A stretch of 64,000 nt of DNA, from NCBI RefSeq assembly GCF_003205495.1, contig NZ_QJRX01000004.1, positions 372,764 through 436,763 of the forward strand, read 5' to 3'. The notes beneath the pieces were generated by a model. It was not told where the DNA came from and ran no database searches. It worked only from the letters and a program-made list of their open reading frames with translations. This stretch comes from Aquipseudomonas alcaligenes. Lineage in GTDB: Bacteria; Pseudomonadota; Gammaproteobacteria; Pseudomonadales; Pseudomonadaceae. Position numbers and translations under genes: made by a program. The first letter of the stretch is position 1, and each line of letters starts with the position of its first letter. Shown here one piece after another: positions 8,880 through 17,453 of the stretch.

Positions 8880-9563
8880 TCACAGGCATTGCATGTCCGA
8901 ACCACAGGCCGCATCGCGCAGAGCGGGTGACTGCATCCGCACCACGGCCTCGGAAGTGATGACGATGCCGCGCCGGCCGGCCTGGCAGATGTCGTCGTAG
9001 TTATCCACCGCATCGGCGGAAGCGCGGCTGAAGCTGCCCTCCACGCCTGCGCTGTTGAAGCTCGAGGCCGCGCTGAGCAGGCGATCGACTATCGGCACGA
9101 CCAGCTTCAGGCAGTACTGCACGCGAATCTTCAGCAGGTTGGCATCCTGGATGCCGGTGCCCGGGCGATACATCAGGTTGTCGTTGGGAATGGCATCGGC
9201 GTTGGCTTCGCCATCCCACTCGCCATAGGCATCGAAATTGTTCTGCGTGGGGCTGATCAGGGTGATCAGCGCAAAGTTGTCCACTTCCGCCCCCGCTTCC
9301 TCGAAGGCACGCTCCTTGTCCGCATCGGTATTGCGATGCACGAACATCGGAGTCAGGCCACGGATCAGCCCGCGTCGCAGGCCGTCGTAGCTGGCGTTGT
9401 TGACCGCGCCCAAACGCGCAGCCTGGAAGGTGGCGTAATTCAGGCTGCTCTTGGCCGAATAGATGAACGCGGCCTGGATAGTGCCGAAGATCAGCATGAC
9501 CAGCACCGGCAGAATGATCACGTATTCCACCAGAGCCTGGCCGTGCTCGCTGCGCCCGCGCAT
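8880..9563 (-). CDS. tadE: TadE-family minor pilin
   Basis: Protein of 227 residues with a short basic leader, then GQALVEYVIILPVLVMLIFG, the typical TadE/Flp-like prepilin motif (Gly before cleavage, Glu at +5 region, hydrophobic helix). The remainder is periplasmic with few cysteines. TadE proteins are pseudopilins processed by the TadV peptidase and needed for Flp pilus assembly. Starts 1 base after the TadD stop (TGAGATG), so it is cotranslated. An upstream extension of the frame lies inside tadD and is not real. Confidence 0.85.
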   Translation of the reverse strand: MRGRSEHGQALVEYVIILPVLVMLIFGTIQAAFIYSAKSSLNYATFQAARLGAVNNASYDGLRRGLIRGLTPMFVHRNTDADKERAFEEAGAEVDNFALITLISPTQNNFDAYGEWDGEANADAIPNDNLMYRPGTGIQDANLLKIRVQYCLKLVVPIVDRLLSAASSFNSAGVEGSFSRASADAVDNYDDICQAGRRGIVITSEAVVRMQSPALRDAACGSDMQCL

Positions 9564-9564
9564 C

Positions 9565-10008
9565 TCAGGGCTCCTGGCGATCCAGCGGCACATCGAACGC
9601 CTGCAGCACCGCCTCGGCCTTCTGCGCCACGGGAGCGACACGCGGATCGTCTCGACTGATGTGCAGGTACATTTCCGCCACCGTGTGGCCAACGCCCTGC
9701 AGCTGCAGATAGACCAGGTTGTGCCAGGCCTTGGCGTGCTTGGAGTCACGTACCACGGCCTCGCGATAGGCCTGGATGGCACCCTCGACATCGCCCTGCT
9801 TGGCCAGGCTGTTGCCCAGGCGATAGCGCATCTCGGCATCCTGCGGCAGTTCCTCGGCCAGGGCCCGGTAGCCACGGGTTGAGCGAGCGAAATCGCCACG
9901 GTTATAGGCTTCGGCGGCCTCCCGTTGCACCTGCAGCAAATCGCCACTCGGCAGGCCGGCACAACCGCACAGGGCCAGCACCAGGCCACAGAAAATCAGG
10001 CCACGCAT
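9565..10008 (-). CDS. tadD: TPR lipoprotein, TadD-like
   Basis: Protein of 147 residues with a lipoprotein signal (LALCGC, Cys at about 16) followed by about three tetratricopeptide repeats (AAEAYNRGDFARSTRGYRAL, AEMRYRLGNSLAKQGDVEGA, AKAWHNLVYLQL). TadD is thought to act as a pilotin or scaffold for the RcpA secretin at the outer membrane. Overlaps the DUF192 gene by 13 bases and is followed at once by tadE. Confidence 0.85.
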   Translation of the reverse strand: MRGLIFCGLVLALCGCAGLPSGDLLQVQREAAEAYNRGDFARSTRGYRALAEELPQDAEMRYRLGNSLAKQGDVEGAIQAYREAVVRDSKHAKAWHNLVYLQLQGVGHTVAEMYLHISRDDPRVAPVAQKAEAVLQAFDVPLDRQEP

Positions 10009-10352
10009 GAGATCACATCCCCTTCACGTATGTTCAATCTTTGCACCTCACCGCTGGCCATCTCGACCACGCTGCGCGCGCCCCGACAAGCCGCCATGCG
10101 CCAGGGTCGCAGGCTCGCCACAGACTTGAGTACCCGCCCATCGCCATCGAGAAACAGCACATCGATGCGGTAACGCATGAACCAGCAGTGTACGGCGCTG
10201 CAGGGCTTGAGCCAGAGGCCATGCCCGGGCAGTGGCTGGGCCCGGCCGAGCAGGCCACGGGCACGCCGCAACAGATCGAAGGCTGCCAGCAGGCGCAACT
10301 CCGTCAGCGGCTCGCCAGCACGCAACACGCGCACTTGCAGGTGACGCGCCAT
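9996..10352 (-). CDS. DUF192 family protein within the Tad operon
   Basis: Protein of 118 residues with the DUF192 core: CWFMRYRIDVLFLDGDGRVL, a middle GARSVVEMASGEVQRLNI segment and a final GDVI. Most DUF192 proteins have a signal peptide; this one has none, so it is probably cytoplasmic. Its start shares one base with the tadC stop (TGATG) and its end overlaps tadD, so it is a built-in part of the operon. Role unknown. Confidence 0.8.
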   Translation of the reverse strand: MARHLQVRVLRAGEPLTELRLLAAFDLLRRARGLLGRAQPLPGHGLWLKPCSAVHCWFMRYRIDVLFLDGDGRVLKSVASLRPWRMAACRGARSVVEMASGEVQRLNIREGDVISCVA

Positions 10353-11230
10353 CAGCCCTGCCCCATGAACTTCACCACGATGGGGAACAGCAGGATCACG
10401 AAAGTCAGCGGGAAGATGAACAGGATCAGCGGGATGATCAGCTTCACGGGGGCCTGCATGGCGGTTTTCTCGGCACGCTGGAAGCGCTCCTCCAGACGCT
10501 GTTGGGCCTGGATCTGCAACGTCGTCTTGAGACTCGACCCCATCTTCTCGGCCTGGATCACCGCACGCACGAAGGTGCTGATGTCCTTCAGGTTGACCCG
10601 CTGCTCCATCCGGGTCAGCGCCTCGGCACGCGGCAGGCCGGAACGGATATCGCGCAGGACGATGCGGAACTCGTTCTTCATCGCGCCGTTGGGCCCCTTC
10701 TCCACCGCCTGCTGCAGGGCACCGAGAAAATTCAGACCGGCGTCCACGCACATGGTCAGGTATTCGAGGAATACCGGCAGGTTGCGCACGATGTCGCGGT
10801 CACGACGATTGCGCGTGTCGTTGATCCACAGCTCCGGCAGCACCGCACCGAGCACCATCATCAGCAGCAGGACCGGCCACATGATGCCGCTCTTGCCGCT
10901 GACCATGGGCAGCAGGGCGATCACCGGCAGAAGGATGGCCAGACTCAGGCTCAGGCCGAAGTAGTCCTCCGGGGTCAACACATAGAGCGCCCCCGTGCGC
11001 TGCAGGCGTTTGTCCAGCCAGTCGAGGAACTTGGGTGGCAGCATCGAGCCGACAAAGTAGGAAACCAGTCGCACCAGCGGCCATACCGGCTTCATCAGCG
11101 GTGGCACCGGGTCCATGTAGGCGCGGTTCTCTTCCGGCAGAAAGCGGAACAGCGCCATGAACACCAGGATGAAGCAGGTCACCGCGACGCCGGTGCCGGC
11201 GCCGCTGAGCAGGGCAAGCAATTCACTCAT
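10352..11230 (-). CDS. tadC: TadC, inner-membrane platform protein of the Flp pilus
   Basis: Protein of 292 residues with N-terminal and C-terminal membrane helices around a T2SSF (GspF-like) domain: LPVFLEYLTMCVDAGLNF, then VEKGPNGAMKNEF and LTRMEQRVNLKDIS. It pairs with TadB to form the inner-membrane platform driven by the TadA ATPase. The start overlaps the tadB stop by one base (TGATG). Confidence 0.92.
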   Translation of the reverse strand: MSELLALLSGAGTGVAVTCFILVFMALFRFLPEENRAYMDPVPPLMKPVWPLVRLVSYFVGSMLPPKFLDWLDKRLQRTGALYVLTPEDYFGLSLSLAILLPVIALLPMVSGKSGIMWPVLLLMMVLGAVLPELWINDTRNRRDRDIVRNLPVFLEYLTMCVDAGLNFLGALQQAVEKGPNGAMKNEFRIVLRDIRSGLPRAEALTRMEQRVNLKDISTFVRAVIQAEKMGSSLKTTLQIQAQQRLEERFQRAEKTAMQAPVKLIIPLILFIFPLTFVILLFPIVVKFMGQG

Positions 11231-12087
11231 CAGGCGTCGATCCGGGTGATTTTCTTGATGAAGGTGAAGCCGAGGATCTCCATCACCACCATCACCGCCA
11301 GCACGGCCAAGCCCATGCGGGTGGTGTACAGCTGGCTCATGGCCTCGGGTTCGATGGCGCTGAGGATGCCGGCGAGAAAGATCGGCAGCATGGCCATGAA
11401 GATGCCCTGGGCGCGGCCCTGGGATGTGAGGCTATCGATCTTGCCTTCCATCACCTTCTTGCGCCGCAGGGTGGTGGCCATGCCGTTGATGGTCTCGACC
11501 AGGTTGCCACCCACCTCGCGACTGATACGCACCGCCGAGCTGGCCATGATGAAGCTGGGCAGCGGAATGCGCTCCTCCATCTTCACCAGGGCGTCCTCCA
11601 GGGTCACGCCCAGGCGCAGTTTCTTCACCAGCAGGCCGAATTCCTGGCTCAGGGGTGCCGGTGATTGCTGCACCACGTTCTCCAGCGCCATGTTCAGACT
11701 GGCGCCGGACTGCAGGCTGCTGGACAGCAGCATGAAGGCATCCGGCAGCTGCTCCTCGAACTTCATCAGGCGCTTGCGCTTGAGCGTCTTGAACACGACG
11801 CGCGGCACGAACAGGGCCAGTAGCGCGCCGGTGGCGGTGATCACCAGGATGTCGAACAGCACATGCAGGAACAGCGGCACGAACACCAGCAGCATCAGGT
11901 TGAACACGAACAGCTGCTGGCCGCTGGCGAAGATGAACATGTCGGCCAGTTCCACTTCGGCGCTGGCACTGAACTGGCGCCGGTAGAAGCTCAGGTTGGC
12001 CAGGATCACCCGGCCGAAGATCAGCGCCAGGCAGAAGGCGCACAGGGCCACGGCGGCCACGCAGAGGATCAGCATCAATCCGCTCAT
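11230..12087 (-). CDS. tadB: TadB, inner-membrane platform protein of the Flp pilus
   Basis: Protein of 285 residues with several N-terminal helices, the T2SSF domain (LPDAFMLLSSSLQSGASL, FGLLVKKLRLGVTLEDAL, SREVGGNLVETINGMATTLR) and two C-terminal helices. The start at 12087 follows the tadA stop by one base (TGACATG). The longer frame upstream is inside tadA. Confidence 0.92.
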   Translation of the reverse strand: MSGLMLILCVAAVALCAFCLALIFGRVILANLSFYRRQFSASAEVELADMFIFASGQQLFVFNLMLLVFVPLFLHVLFDILVITATGALLALFVPRVVFKTLKRKRLMKFEEQLPDAFMLLSSSLQSGASLNMALENVVQQSPAPLSQEFGLLVKKLRLGVTLEDALVKMEERIPLPSFIMASSAVRISREVGGNLVETINGMATTLRRKKVMEGKIDSLTSQGRAQGIFMAMLPIFLAGILSAIEPEAMSQLYTTRMGLAVLAVMVVMEILGFTFIKKITRIDA

Positions 12088-12088
12088 G

Positions 12089-13744
12089 TCAGACCTCCTG
12101 GCTGGTCTTGAAGATGCCCATATCCACCGGAATACCCCGACTACGCAGCTCCTCGTAGAACTCCGGCACCTGGCCTGTCGCCAGGTAGCGCCCCCTGACC
12201 CGGCCATTCTGGTCGAAGCCCTGCTGGCGGAAGCAGAAGATCTCGTTGAGCAGTATGGTGCCCTGCTCCATGCCGGTGACCTCGGTGATGCTGGTGATGC
12301 GCCGCGAGCCGTCGCCGAAGCGGGTCTGCTGCACGATGATGTTGACCGCCGAGGCGATCTGCTCGCGGATGGCCTGCACCGGCAGGTCCATGCCGGCCAT
12401 CAGCACCATCACCTCCAGACGGCGCAGCATGTCGCGCGGTGAGTTGGCGTGGCCGGTGGTCAGCGAACCATCGTGACCGGTATTCATCGCCTGCAGCATG
12501 TCCAGCGCCTCGCCGCCGCGACACTCGCCGACCACGATGCGGTCGGGGCGCATGCGCAGGCAGTTGCGCACCAGATCGCGGATGGTCACCTGGCCCTTGC
12601 CCTCCATGTTGGCCGGGCGCGCCTCCAGGGACACCACATGTGGCTGTACCAGCTTCAGTTCGGCGGCGTCCTCCACGGTCACCACCCGCTCCTCCACCGG
12701 AATGAAGTTGGACAGGATGTTCAGCAGGGTGGTCTTGCCCGAACCCGTGCCTCCCGACACCACTATGTTGAGACGCTGCTCCACCGCCGTGCGCAGAAAG
12801 GTCACCATGGGCTCGTTGATCGAGCCGTAGCGGATCAGGTCATCGGTGGTCAGCTTGTGCTGGGAGAACTTGCGGATGGTCAGGCATGGGCCCTTGAGCG
12901 CCAGCGGCGGGATGATGGCGTTGACCCGCGAACCGTCCTTGAGGCGCGCATCGACCATCGGCGAACTCTCGTCGATGCGCCGGCCGAGCGGCGAGATGAT
13001 CCGCTCGATGGTGGCCATCACCGTGGCATCGGAGCTGAAGTTGATCGTCGTCCGCTCCAGGCGGCCGGAGCGCTCGACGTAGATGTCGTCGTGGCGGTTG
13101 ACCATGATCTCGGTGACGCTCTCATCGGCCAGCAGGTCCTCCAACGGCCCCAGCCCGACCGCCTCGTCCAGCACGATCTTGCGCAGCACATCGCAATCGA
13201 TGCACTTGGGCAGGCGCCCGCGAATCTGCTCCATGATCTCGTCGACCAGCTCGGACAGGCGCGCACGCACCTCGTCGGCGGCCATGGTTTCCAGATCCAT
13301 GCGGCGCAGGTCCATGGCGCGGAACAGCTCGCCATGGATGTACTTGGACCACTCCATGTAGGCGGCCTGGTCGTGGGTGACCACACCGGCAGCCTCTTCC
13401 TCGTTGAACGGCAGGTCGCTGTCGGTGGGCGGCATGTCCTCGGTCTCGACCACCAGCGGGCGAACCCGCACCAGGTAGCCGCCGATGCCGATCACATCGC
13501 TTTCGCTCAGCGGGCCATAGCGCCCCACCAGCTTGCCGTTGACCTCCAGCTCGTAGCCACGGCTGAGGTCCTCGACGAACAGCCCGGCCAGCGAGCGCTC
13601 GATGCGGGCATGCACCGGCGCCACGCGCCAGCCTCGCAGACGCAAGATGCAGGTGCGCGCCTTACCCAGCTCGCACTGGGCGGCAGTGCAGGTGAGCTTG
13701 TCGACGGGCTGACCGTTGCGGTAAGTGACTTCTAACTCGAACAT
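12089..13744 (-). CDS. tadA: TadA/CpaF pilus ATPase with N-terminal FHA-like domain
   Basis: Secretion ATPase of 551 residues, longer than the usual 420-480. Residues 1-100 look like a forkhead-associated fold: [35 protein letters not shown] and a final GIGGYLVRV. The CpaF N-terminal domain (about 130-250) and the RecA-like ATPase follow. Walker A is GGTGSGKTT at 331-339; the Walker B region is [20 protein letters not shown] near 398-417; the His box TTGHANS follows. TadA powers pilus extension. The FHA phosphothreonine-binding arginine and serine are not clearly conserved (GKARTC, APVHAR), so the domain may bind something else. Confidence 0.9.
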   Translation of the reverse strand: MFELEVTYRNGQPVDKLTCTAAQCELGKARTCILRLRGWRVAPVHARIERSLAGLFVEDLSRGYELEVNGKLVGRYGPLSESDVIGIGGYLVRVRPLVVETEDMPPTDSDLPFNEEEAAGVVTHDQAAYMEWSKYIHGELFRAMDLRRMDLETMAADEVRARLSELVDEIMEQIRGRLPKCIDCDVLRKIVLDEAVGLGPLEDLLADESVTEIMVNRHDDIYVERSGRLERTTINFSSDATVMATIERIISPLGRRIDESSPMVDARLKDGSRVNAIIPPLALKGPCLTIRKFSQHKLTTDDLIRYGSINEPMVTFLRTAVEQRLNIVVSGGTGSGKTTLLNILSNFIPVEERVVTVEDAAELKLVQPHVVSLEARPANMEGKGQVTIRDLVRNCLRMRPDRIVVGECRGGEALDMLQAMNTGHDGSLTTGHANSPRDMLRRLEVMVLMAGMDLPVQAIREQIASAVNIIVQQTRFGDGSRRITSITEVTGMEQGTILLNEIFCFRQQGFDQNGRVRGRYLATGQVPEFYEELRSRGIPVDMGIFKTSQEV

Positions 13745-13754
13745 CAGCGCATCC

Positions 13755-15242
13755 TCAGTCGAGCAGACCTTTCTTCACCGACTTCTCGAAGTCGCCGAGC
13801 ATGCGCTCGGCACGATCCAGCTCACGCTGGTTGACGGTGGCCGTCGGGCCGGTCATCAGCTCGGGCGTGATGAAGATCACCAGCTCGGTCTGGGTACCCT
13901 TGAAGCTCTTGTTACGGAAGAACGGGCCCAGCACCGGGATGTCCTGCAGCCACTTGATACCCTCATAGGTCTGCTGGCTGTCCTTGTTGACCAGGCCGGA
14001 CAGCACCAGGGTCTCGCCGACTCGCAGCTGCACCTCGTTGTCGGTGCGGCGCGTCTTGAACGCCGGGTAGTCGCCCACCTGGTTGGCCTTGTCCAGCTGG
14101 CTGATCTCGGCCATCACCTTGGCCGCGACGCGGTCGTTGCCGTAGATCTGCGGCGCGATGTTGAGGATGATGCCGAACTCCTTGTACTCCACCGAGGGGC
14201 CGTTGATGCTGCTGGTCACCACCGGCACCTCGCCGCCGACCGTCAGCTCAGCCTGGCCGCCACTGCGTGCGGACAGCCGTGGCGAGGCCAGGGTCAGGGC
14301 CGAGCCGTTCTTCTCCAGCATGTTGATGCGCGAAGTGATCTCGGTGGCGATACCCCAGTAGCCATTGGTGCCGGTATTGCCGACTGCCTCGTTGAGGTCG
14401 TCGAAAGTACCGCTGTCGCTGGGGAACTGGCCGCGGAAATAGGGGTTGGTACGCTGGTCCGAGGAAAACACGAAGCTCGGCCCGTTGATGCTGGTGCTCC
14501 AGTTGATGCCCAGCTCCTCTACGTCGTCCTTGGCGAATTCGGTGATGCGCACATCGAAATAGATCATCGGTGCGACGAACTGCGACATCGGCTGAGCCAG
14601 TACCAGCATGTCCGGATAGCGCTCCTGCAGCAGCTTGATGCGTTCCATGTCGATCTCGTTGAGGTCGCCATCGACCACGATCTGCCGCCCCACGGTCTTG
14701 ATCGAGATGCCCGGAATCTGCCCGAGCATGGCCCGCACTTCCTCCAGCATCAGCCCGGAGTCGGACTTGGTCGCCGCACCGTTCTGCTCCTCGGCCAGCA
14801 CCAGCACGTTGTCGTAGAACTTCACCGCATCCTTGACCCGCTGCAGATCCTGGCTGTGCAGACGCCCCTCCATCACCACCTGGCGGCCGACCGTACGGAT
14901 CTTCAGCCCGGGGATATCGCCGAGCAGCGCGCGCAACTCGCCGATCTGCCGATAGCCGTTGGCCTTGACCACCACCACCCCCATCTGCTCCCGCGAGCCA
15001 TCGGCGAACCAGGCCTGCACCGTGGTTTCGCCTTCGGCCTCGGCGGTCAGTACCATCTCCTGGTTCTTCAGCAGAGTGGCGCCGAGCAATTCCACGTTGC
15101 CCACCGCCAGACGCTCGATCCCCGGCGCCTCGATCACCCGCACATCACCCTTGTACAGCGTCAGCTGCGCCGGCAGGCTCTCGGCCATGGCCAGCGGCGC
15201 CGCCAGCATCCCCACGCAAAGCAAAAGAAATCGTACTTTCAT
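13755..15242 (-). CDS. rcpA: RcpA/CpaC outer-membrane secretin of the Flp pilus
   Basis: Secretin of 495 residues with a signal peptide (cleavage after AMA, about residue 20). The N-terminal pilus/secretin domain is followed by two similar repeats, each with PG(L/I)xIxTVGRQ(V/I)V(M/V)(E/D)G(R/D)L, at about 115-130 and 173-190. The C-terminal secretin domain includes RLSARSGGQAELTVGGEVPV and ends with LVIFITPELM. It forms the pilus channel. Followed by tadA after 10 bases. Confidence 0.93.
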   Translation of the reverse strand: MKVRFLLLCVGMLAAPLAMAESLPAQLTLYKGDVRVIEAPGIERLAVGNVELLGATLLKNQEMVLTAEAEGETTVQAWFADGSREQMGVVVVKANGYRQIGELRALLGDIPGLKIRTVGRQVVMEGRLHSQDLQRVKDAVKFYDNVLVLAEEQNGAATKSDSGLMLEEVRAMLGQIPGISIKTVGRQIVVDGDLNEIDMERIKLLQERYPDMLVLAQPMSQFVAPMIYFDVRITEFAKDDVEELGINWSTSINGPSFVFSSDQRTNPYFRGQFPSDSGTFDDLNEAVGNTGTNGYWGIATEITSRINMLEKNGSALTLASPRLSARSGGQAELTVGGEVPVVTSSINGPSVEYKEFGIILNIAPQIYGNDRVAAKVMAEISQLDKANQVGDYPAFKTRRTDNEVQLRVGETLVLSGLVNKDSQQTYEGIKWLQDIPVLGPFFRNKSFKGTQTELVIFITPELMTGPTATVNQRELDRAERMLGDFEKSVKKGLLD

Positions 15243-15315
15243 CTTTATGGTCTCGAAGCCCTAGCGTCCTTCTTATCCCGTGCGGCACTGCGAGGCGCCG
15301 CTACGGCCTTGCGAT

Positions 15316-17373
15316 CTATTCCAGGCGCAGGCTCTGCACCGGGATCACCCCGTTCTTGCCGGTGCCGCCGGGAATGAACTGCACCATGCGGCTGGTCTGC
15401 GGCGCGCCGCCCTCTTCCTCACCCGCCAGTGCCAGCGCGGTATCGGCCTGCGCCTGCCCCTCGACCTCGGCGCTGATGCCGGAGGCCACGACATTGCCGT
15501 TGCCATCCACCACCTTGCCGTCCACCAGCTTGCCGACCACCTTGCCCTCGGCGTCGTAAACGGTGTCGCCCTTGACCGTGCCGATGGCTTTGCCGGAAGC
15601 ATCACGGGCCACGCGCACCGCATCCTGCTGCACCTCGACCTGGGCACCGGCCAGGGCGCGGCCGCTCTTGTCGACCACCTGGCCATCCACCACCTTGCCG
15701 ACTTCGCGCCCCTGGGCATCCAGCACACGGTCACCGACCACGGTGCCGATCACGTTGCCGCTGGCATCGCGCACCACCCGCACACCATCGTCCTTGGGCT
15801 TGCCCTGTTCATCGAGCTGCACCTTGTCCAGCTGGCCGATGCTCTTGCCATCCACACCCACGGCCTTGCCATCGCGTACCACACCGAGCACCTTGCCATT
15901 GGCATCCACCACCTGACCGTCGACCACCCGGCCGATGATCTTGCCGTTGGCATCGCGCACCACCTCACCCATGCGCCCGACCACCTTGCCATTGCCATCG
16001 ACCAGGGCCGTCTCCACCTTGCCCAGCGCCTTGCCGTCCAGGCCGACCGCCTTGCCATCGCGGTACTGGCCGATGACCTTGCCATCGGTATCCACCACCT
16101 GGCTGCCAACCACCCGACCTATCACCTTGCCGCTGGCGTCGCGCACCACCTGCTGTTCGCTACCCTGCTTCTGCGGCGCGGCCTGGGCGACGGATTTGCC
16201 CATGTCGATCACCCGCCCCTGGGCATCCAATGCCGCGTTGCGCTCGACGCTGCCCAGGCTCTCGCCCTTGAGGCCGACCGCCTGGCCGTTCTTGACCACG
16301 CCGATGACCTTGCCATCGGCGTCCACGACCTTGCCGTCGACGATGCGACCGATCACCTTGCCGTCGGCGCCACGCACCACGTCGGCGCGCTCGCGCATGC
16401 GCAGCAGCGGGTCATTGGCCGCCACATCCTTGACCACCCGCCCCAGCGCCTTGCCATCGAAACTCACCGCCTTGCCATCGACCATCTTGCCGACGATGCG
16501 GCCCTGGGCATCCACCACGTTGTCGCCCACGATGCGTCCGACCAGCTTGCCATCGGCATCCAGCACCACATCGGCCTTCTCGGCAGGTGGTGGCTCCAGC
16601 AGGTTGGCCACGGTGATCTGCCCCAGCCGGGCGAAGCTGGTGTCCTTGGGATGGCGCAGCACTGCGACCAGGTCGCCACTGCGCTCGGCCAGCTCCACCC
16701 GCGCCACCTGCTGCGGGGTCAGCATCAGGCTGATGGTGGAGAAGTTCATGTTGAAACCGTCGGCCGAGTTCTGGTCGTAGAAGGTTTCGTACTTGCGCCC
16801 GCTGGCATCCTCACGGCCGGCGGCGACCACCACCAGGTCCTCGAGGATGGTCATGACCACGGCATCGGCCATGTTGGGCTGCTCCTGCAGGCCGATATCG
16901 CTGGCGGCGAAACTGCCGAGCAGGTCGATATGGTCACCGGGGCGCAGCAGGCCGTCGAAGGAATTGATCTTGCTGATCTTCACCGTCTTGGCCCGCTTGC
17001 CCAGCTCGACGTTCTCGGAGAAGCGACTGACCGAGCTGCCCTCGACGGCGCTCCAGGTGATCGGCTTGCCCTTCTGCAGGGGCATCTCGACCATGCGGCC
17101 GTCGAGCTTCTTCCAGTCCTGCGCGAGGACAGCCCCGGATGGGACGAACTGCGCCGGCACTTCCAGCACCGCGACCTTTTCCTTGTTGACCACCTCGGCC
17201 TTGCCGATGTCCCGACGCGGCACCACCAGCGCCACCTTGCGCTCGACCGGCGGCTTGTAGGCCTCGCGGTACTGCGCTTCCTTGCTCTTCAGATAGAGCC
17301 AGGCCGCGCCACCTGCGAGCACCCCGCAGACCACCGCAATAATCAACAACTTGCTCCCCGAAACAGGCTGCAT
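15316..17373 (-). CDS. rcpC: RcpC/CpaB-type Flp pilus assembly protein with a long C-terminal repeat domain
   Basis: Protein of 685 residues. Residues 8-28 form a membrane anchor, 45-110 an SAF domain (VPRRDIGKAEVVNKEKV) and 120-250 the RcpC region (LRPGDHIDLLG, LTPQQVARVELAERSGDLVAVLR). These 260 residues correspond to a normal CpaB. Then residues 267-632 consist of repeats of the type VVRDADGKVIGRVVDGK, and a short tail ends in QSLRLE. The start at 17373 was chosen for GGGGAG 7 bases before it; the frame is open further upstream but that part is non-homologous. CpaB normally binds the secretin in the periplasm. The extra domain is the most unusual feature in the window. Confidence 0.9.
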   Translation of the reverse strand: MQPVSGSKLLIIAVVCGVLAGGAAWLYLKSKEAQYREAYKPPVERKVALVVPRRDIGKAEVVNKEKVAVLEVPAQFVPSGAVLAQDWKKLDGRMVEMPLQKGKPITWSAVEGSSVSRFSENVELGKRAKTVKISKINSFDGLLRPGDHIDLLGSFAASDIGLQEQPNMADAVVMTILEDLVVVAAGREDASGRKYETFYDQNSADGFNMNFSTISLMLTPQQVARVELAERSGDLVAVLRHPKDTSFARLGQITVANLLEPPPAEKADVVLDADGKLVGRIVGDNVVDAQGRIVGKMVDGKAVSFDGKALGRVVKDVAANDPLLRMRERADVVRGADGKVIGRIVDGKVVDADGKVIGVVKNGQAVGLKGESLGSVERNAALDAQGRVIDMGKSVAQAAPQKQGSEQQVVRDASGKVIGRVVGSQVVDTDGKVIGQYRDGKAVGLDGKALGKVETALVDGNGKVVGRMGEVVRDANGKIIGRVVDGQVVDANGKVLGVVRDGKAVGVDGKSIGQLDKVQLDEQGKPKDDGVRVVRDASGNVIGTVVGDRVLDAQGREVGKVVDGQVVDKSGRALAGAQVEVQQDAVRVARDASGKAIGTVKGDTVYDAEGKVVGKLVDGKVVDGNGNVVASGISAEVEGQAQADTALALAGEEEGGAPQTSRMVQFIPGGTGKNGVIPVQSLRLE
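15478..16575 (-). repeat. Six tandem three-part repeats inside rcpC (residues about 267-632)
   Basis: The coding repeat has three unit types. Unit A is like VVRDADGKVIGRIVDGK, unit B like VVDADGKVIGVVRDGK and unit C like AVGLDGKALGKVE. The A-B-C order recurs six times, beginning near residues 268, 331, 408, 470, 532 and 587, with spacers of varied length after unit C and extra half-units near 381 and 457. Conserved D-x-x-G-K-x-x-G spacing in each unit suggests short beta hairpins stacked as a beta-solenoid or roll. The copies have diverged, so this is an old expansion rather than a recent slippage event. Confidence 0.85.
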
Positions 17374-17453
17374 GCCCTCTCCCCCAGTGAATCGAATACT
17401 TGTTCTACGCGGCTCGCGCAGTGCGGCAGCGCTATTGTTCTCGTCACGCACCC

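Noticed and set aside
10232..11986. 584-residue plus-strand frame across tadB and tadC
   Set aside because: Antisense of two overlapping conserved pilus genes.
15478..16575. Possible CRISPR array suggested by regular repetition
   Set aside because: The repeats are in frame, diverged, without constant spacers, and encode a protein domain.
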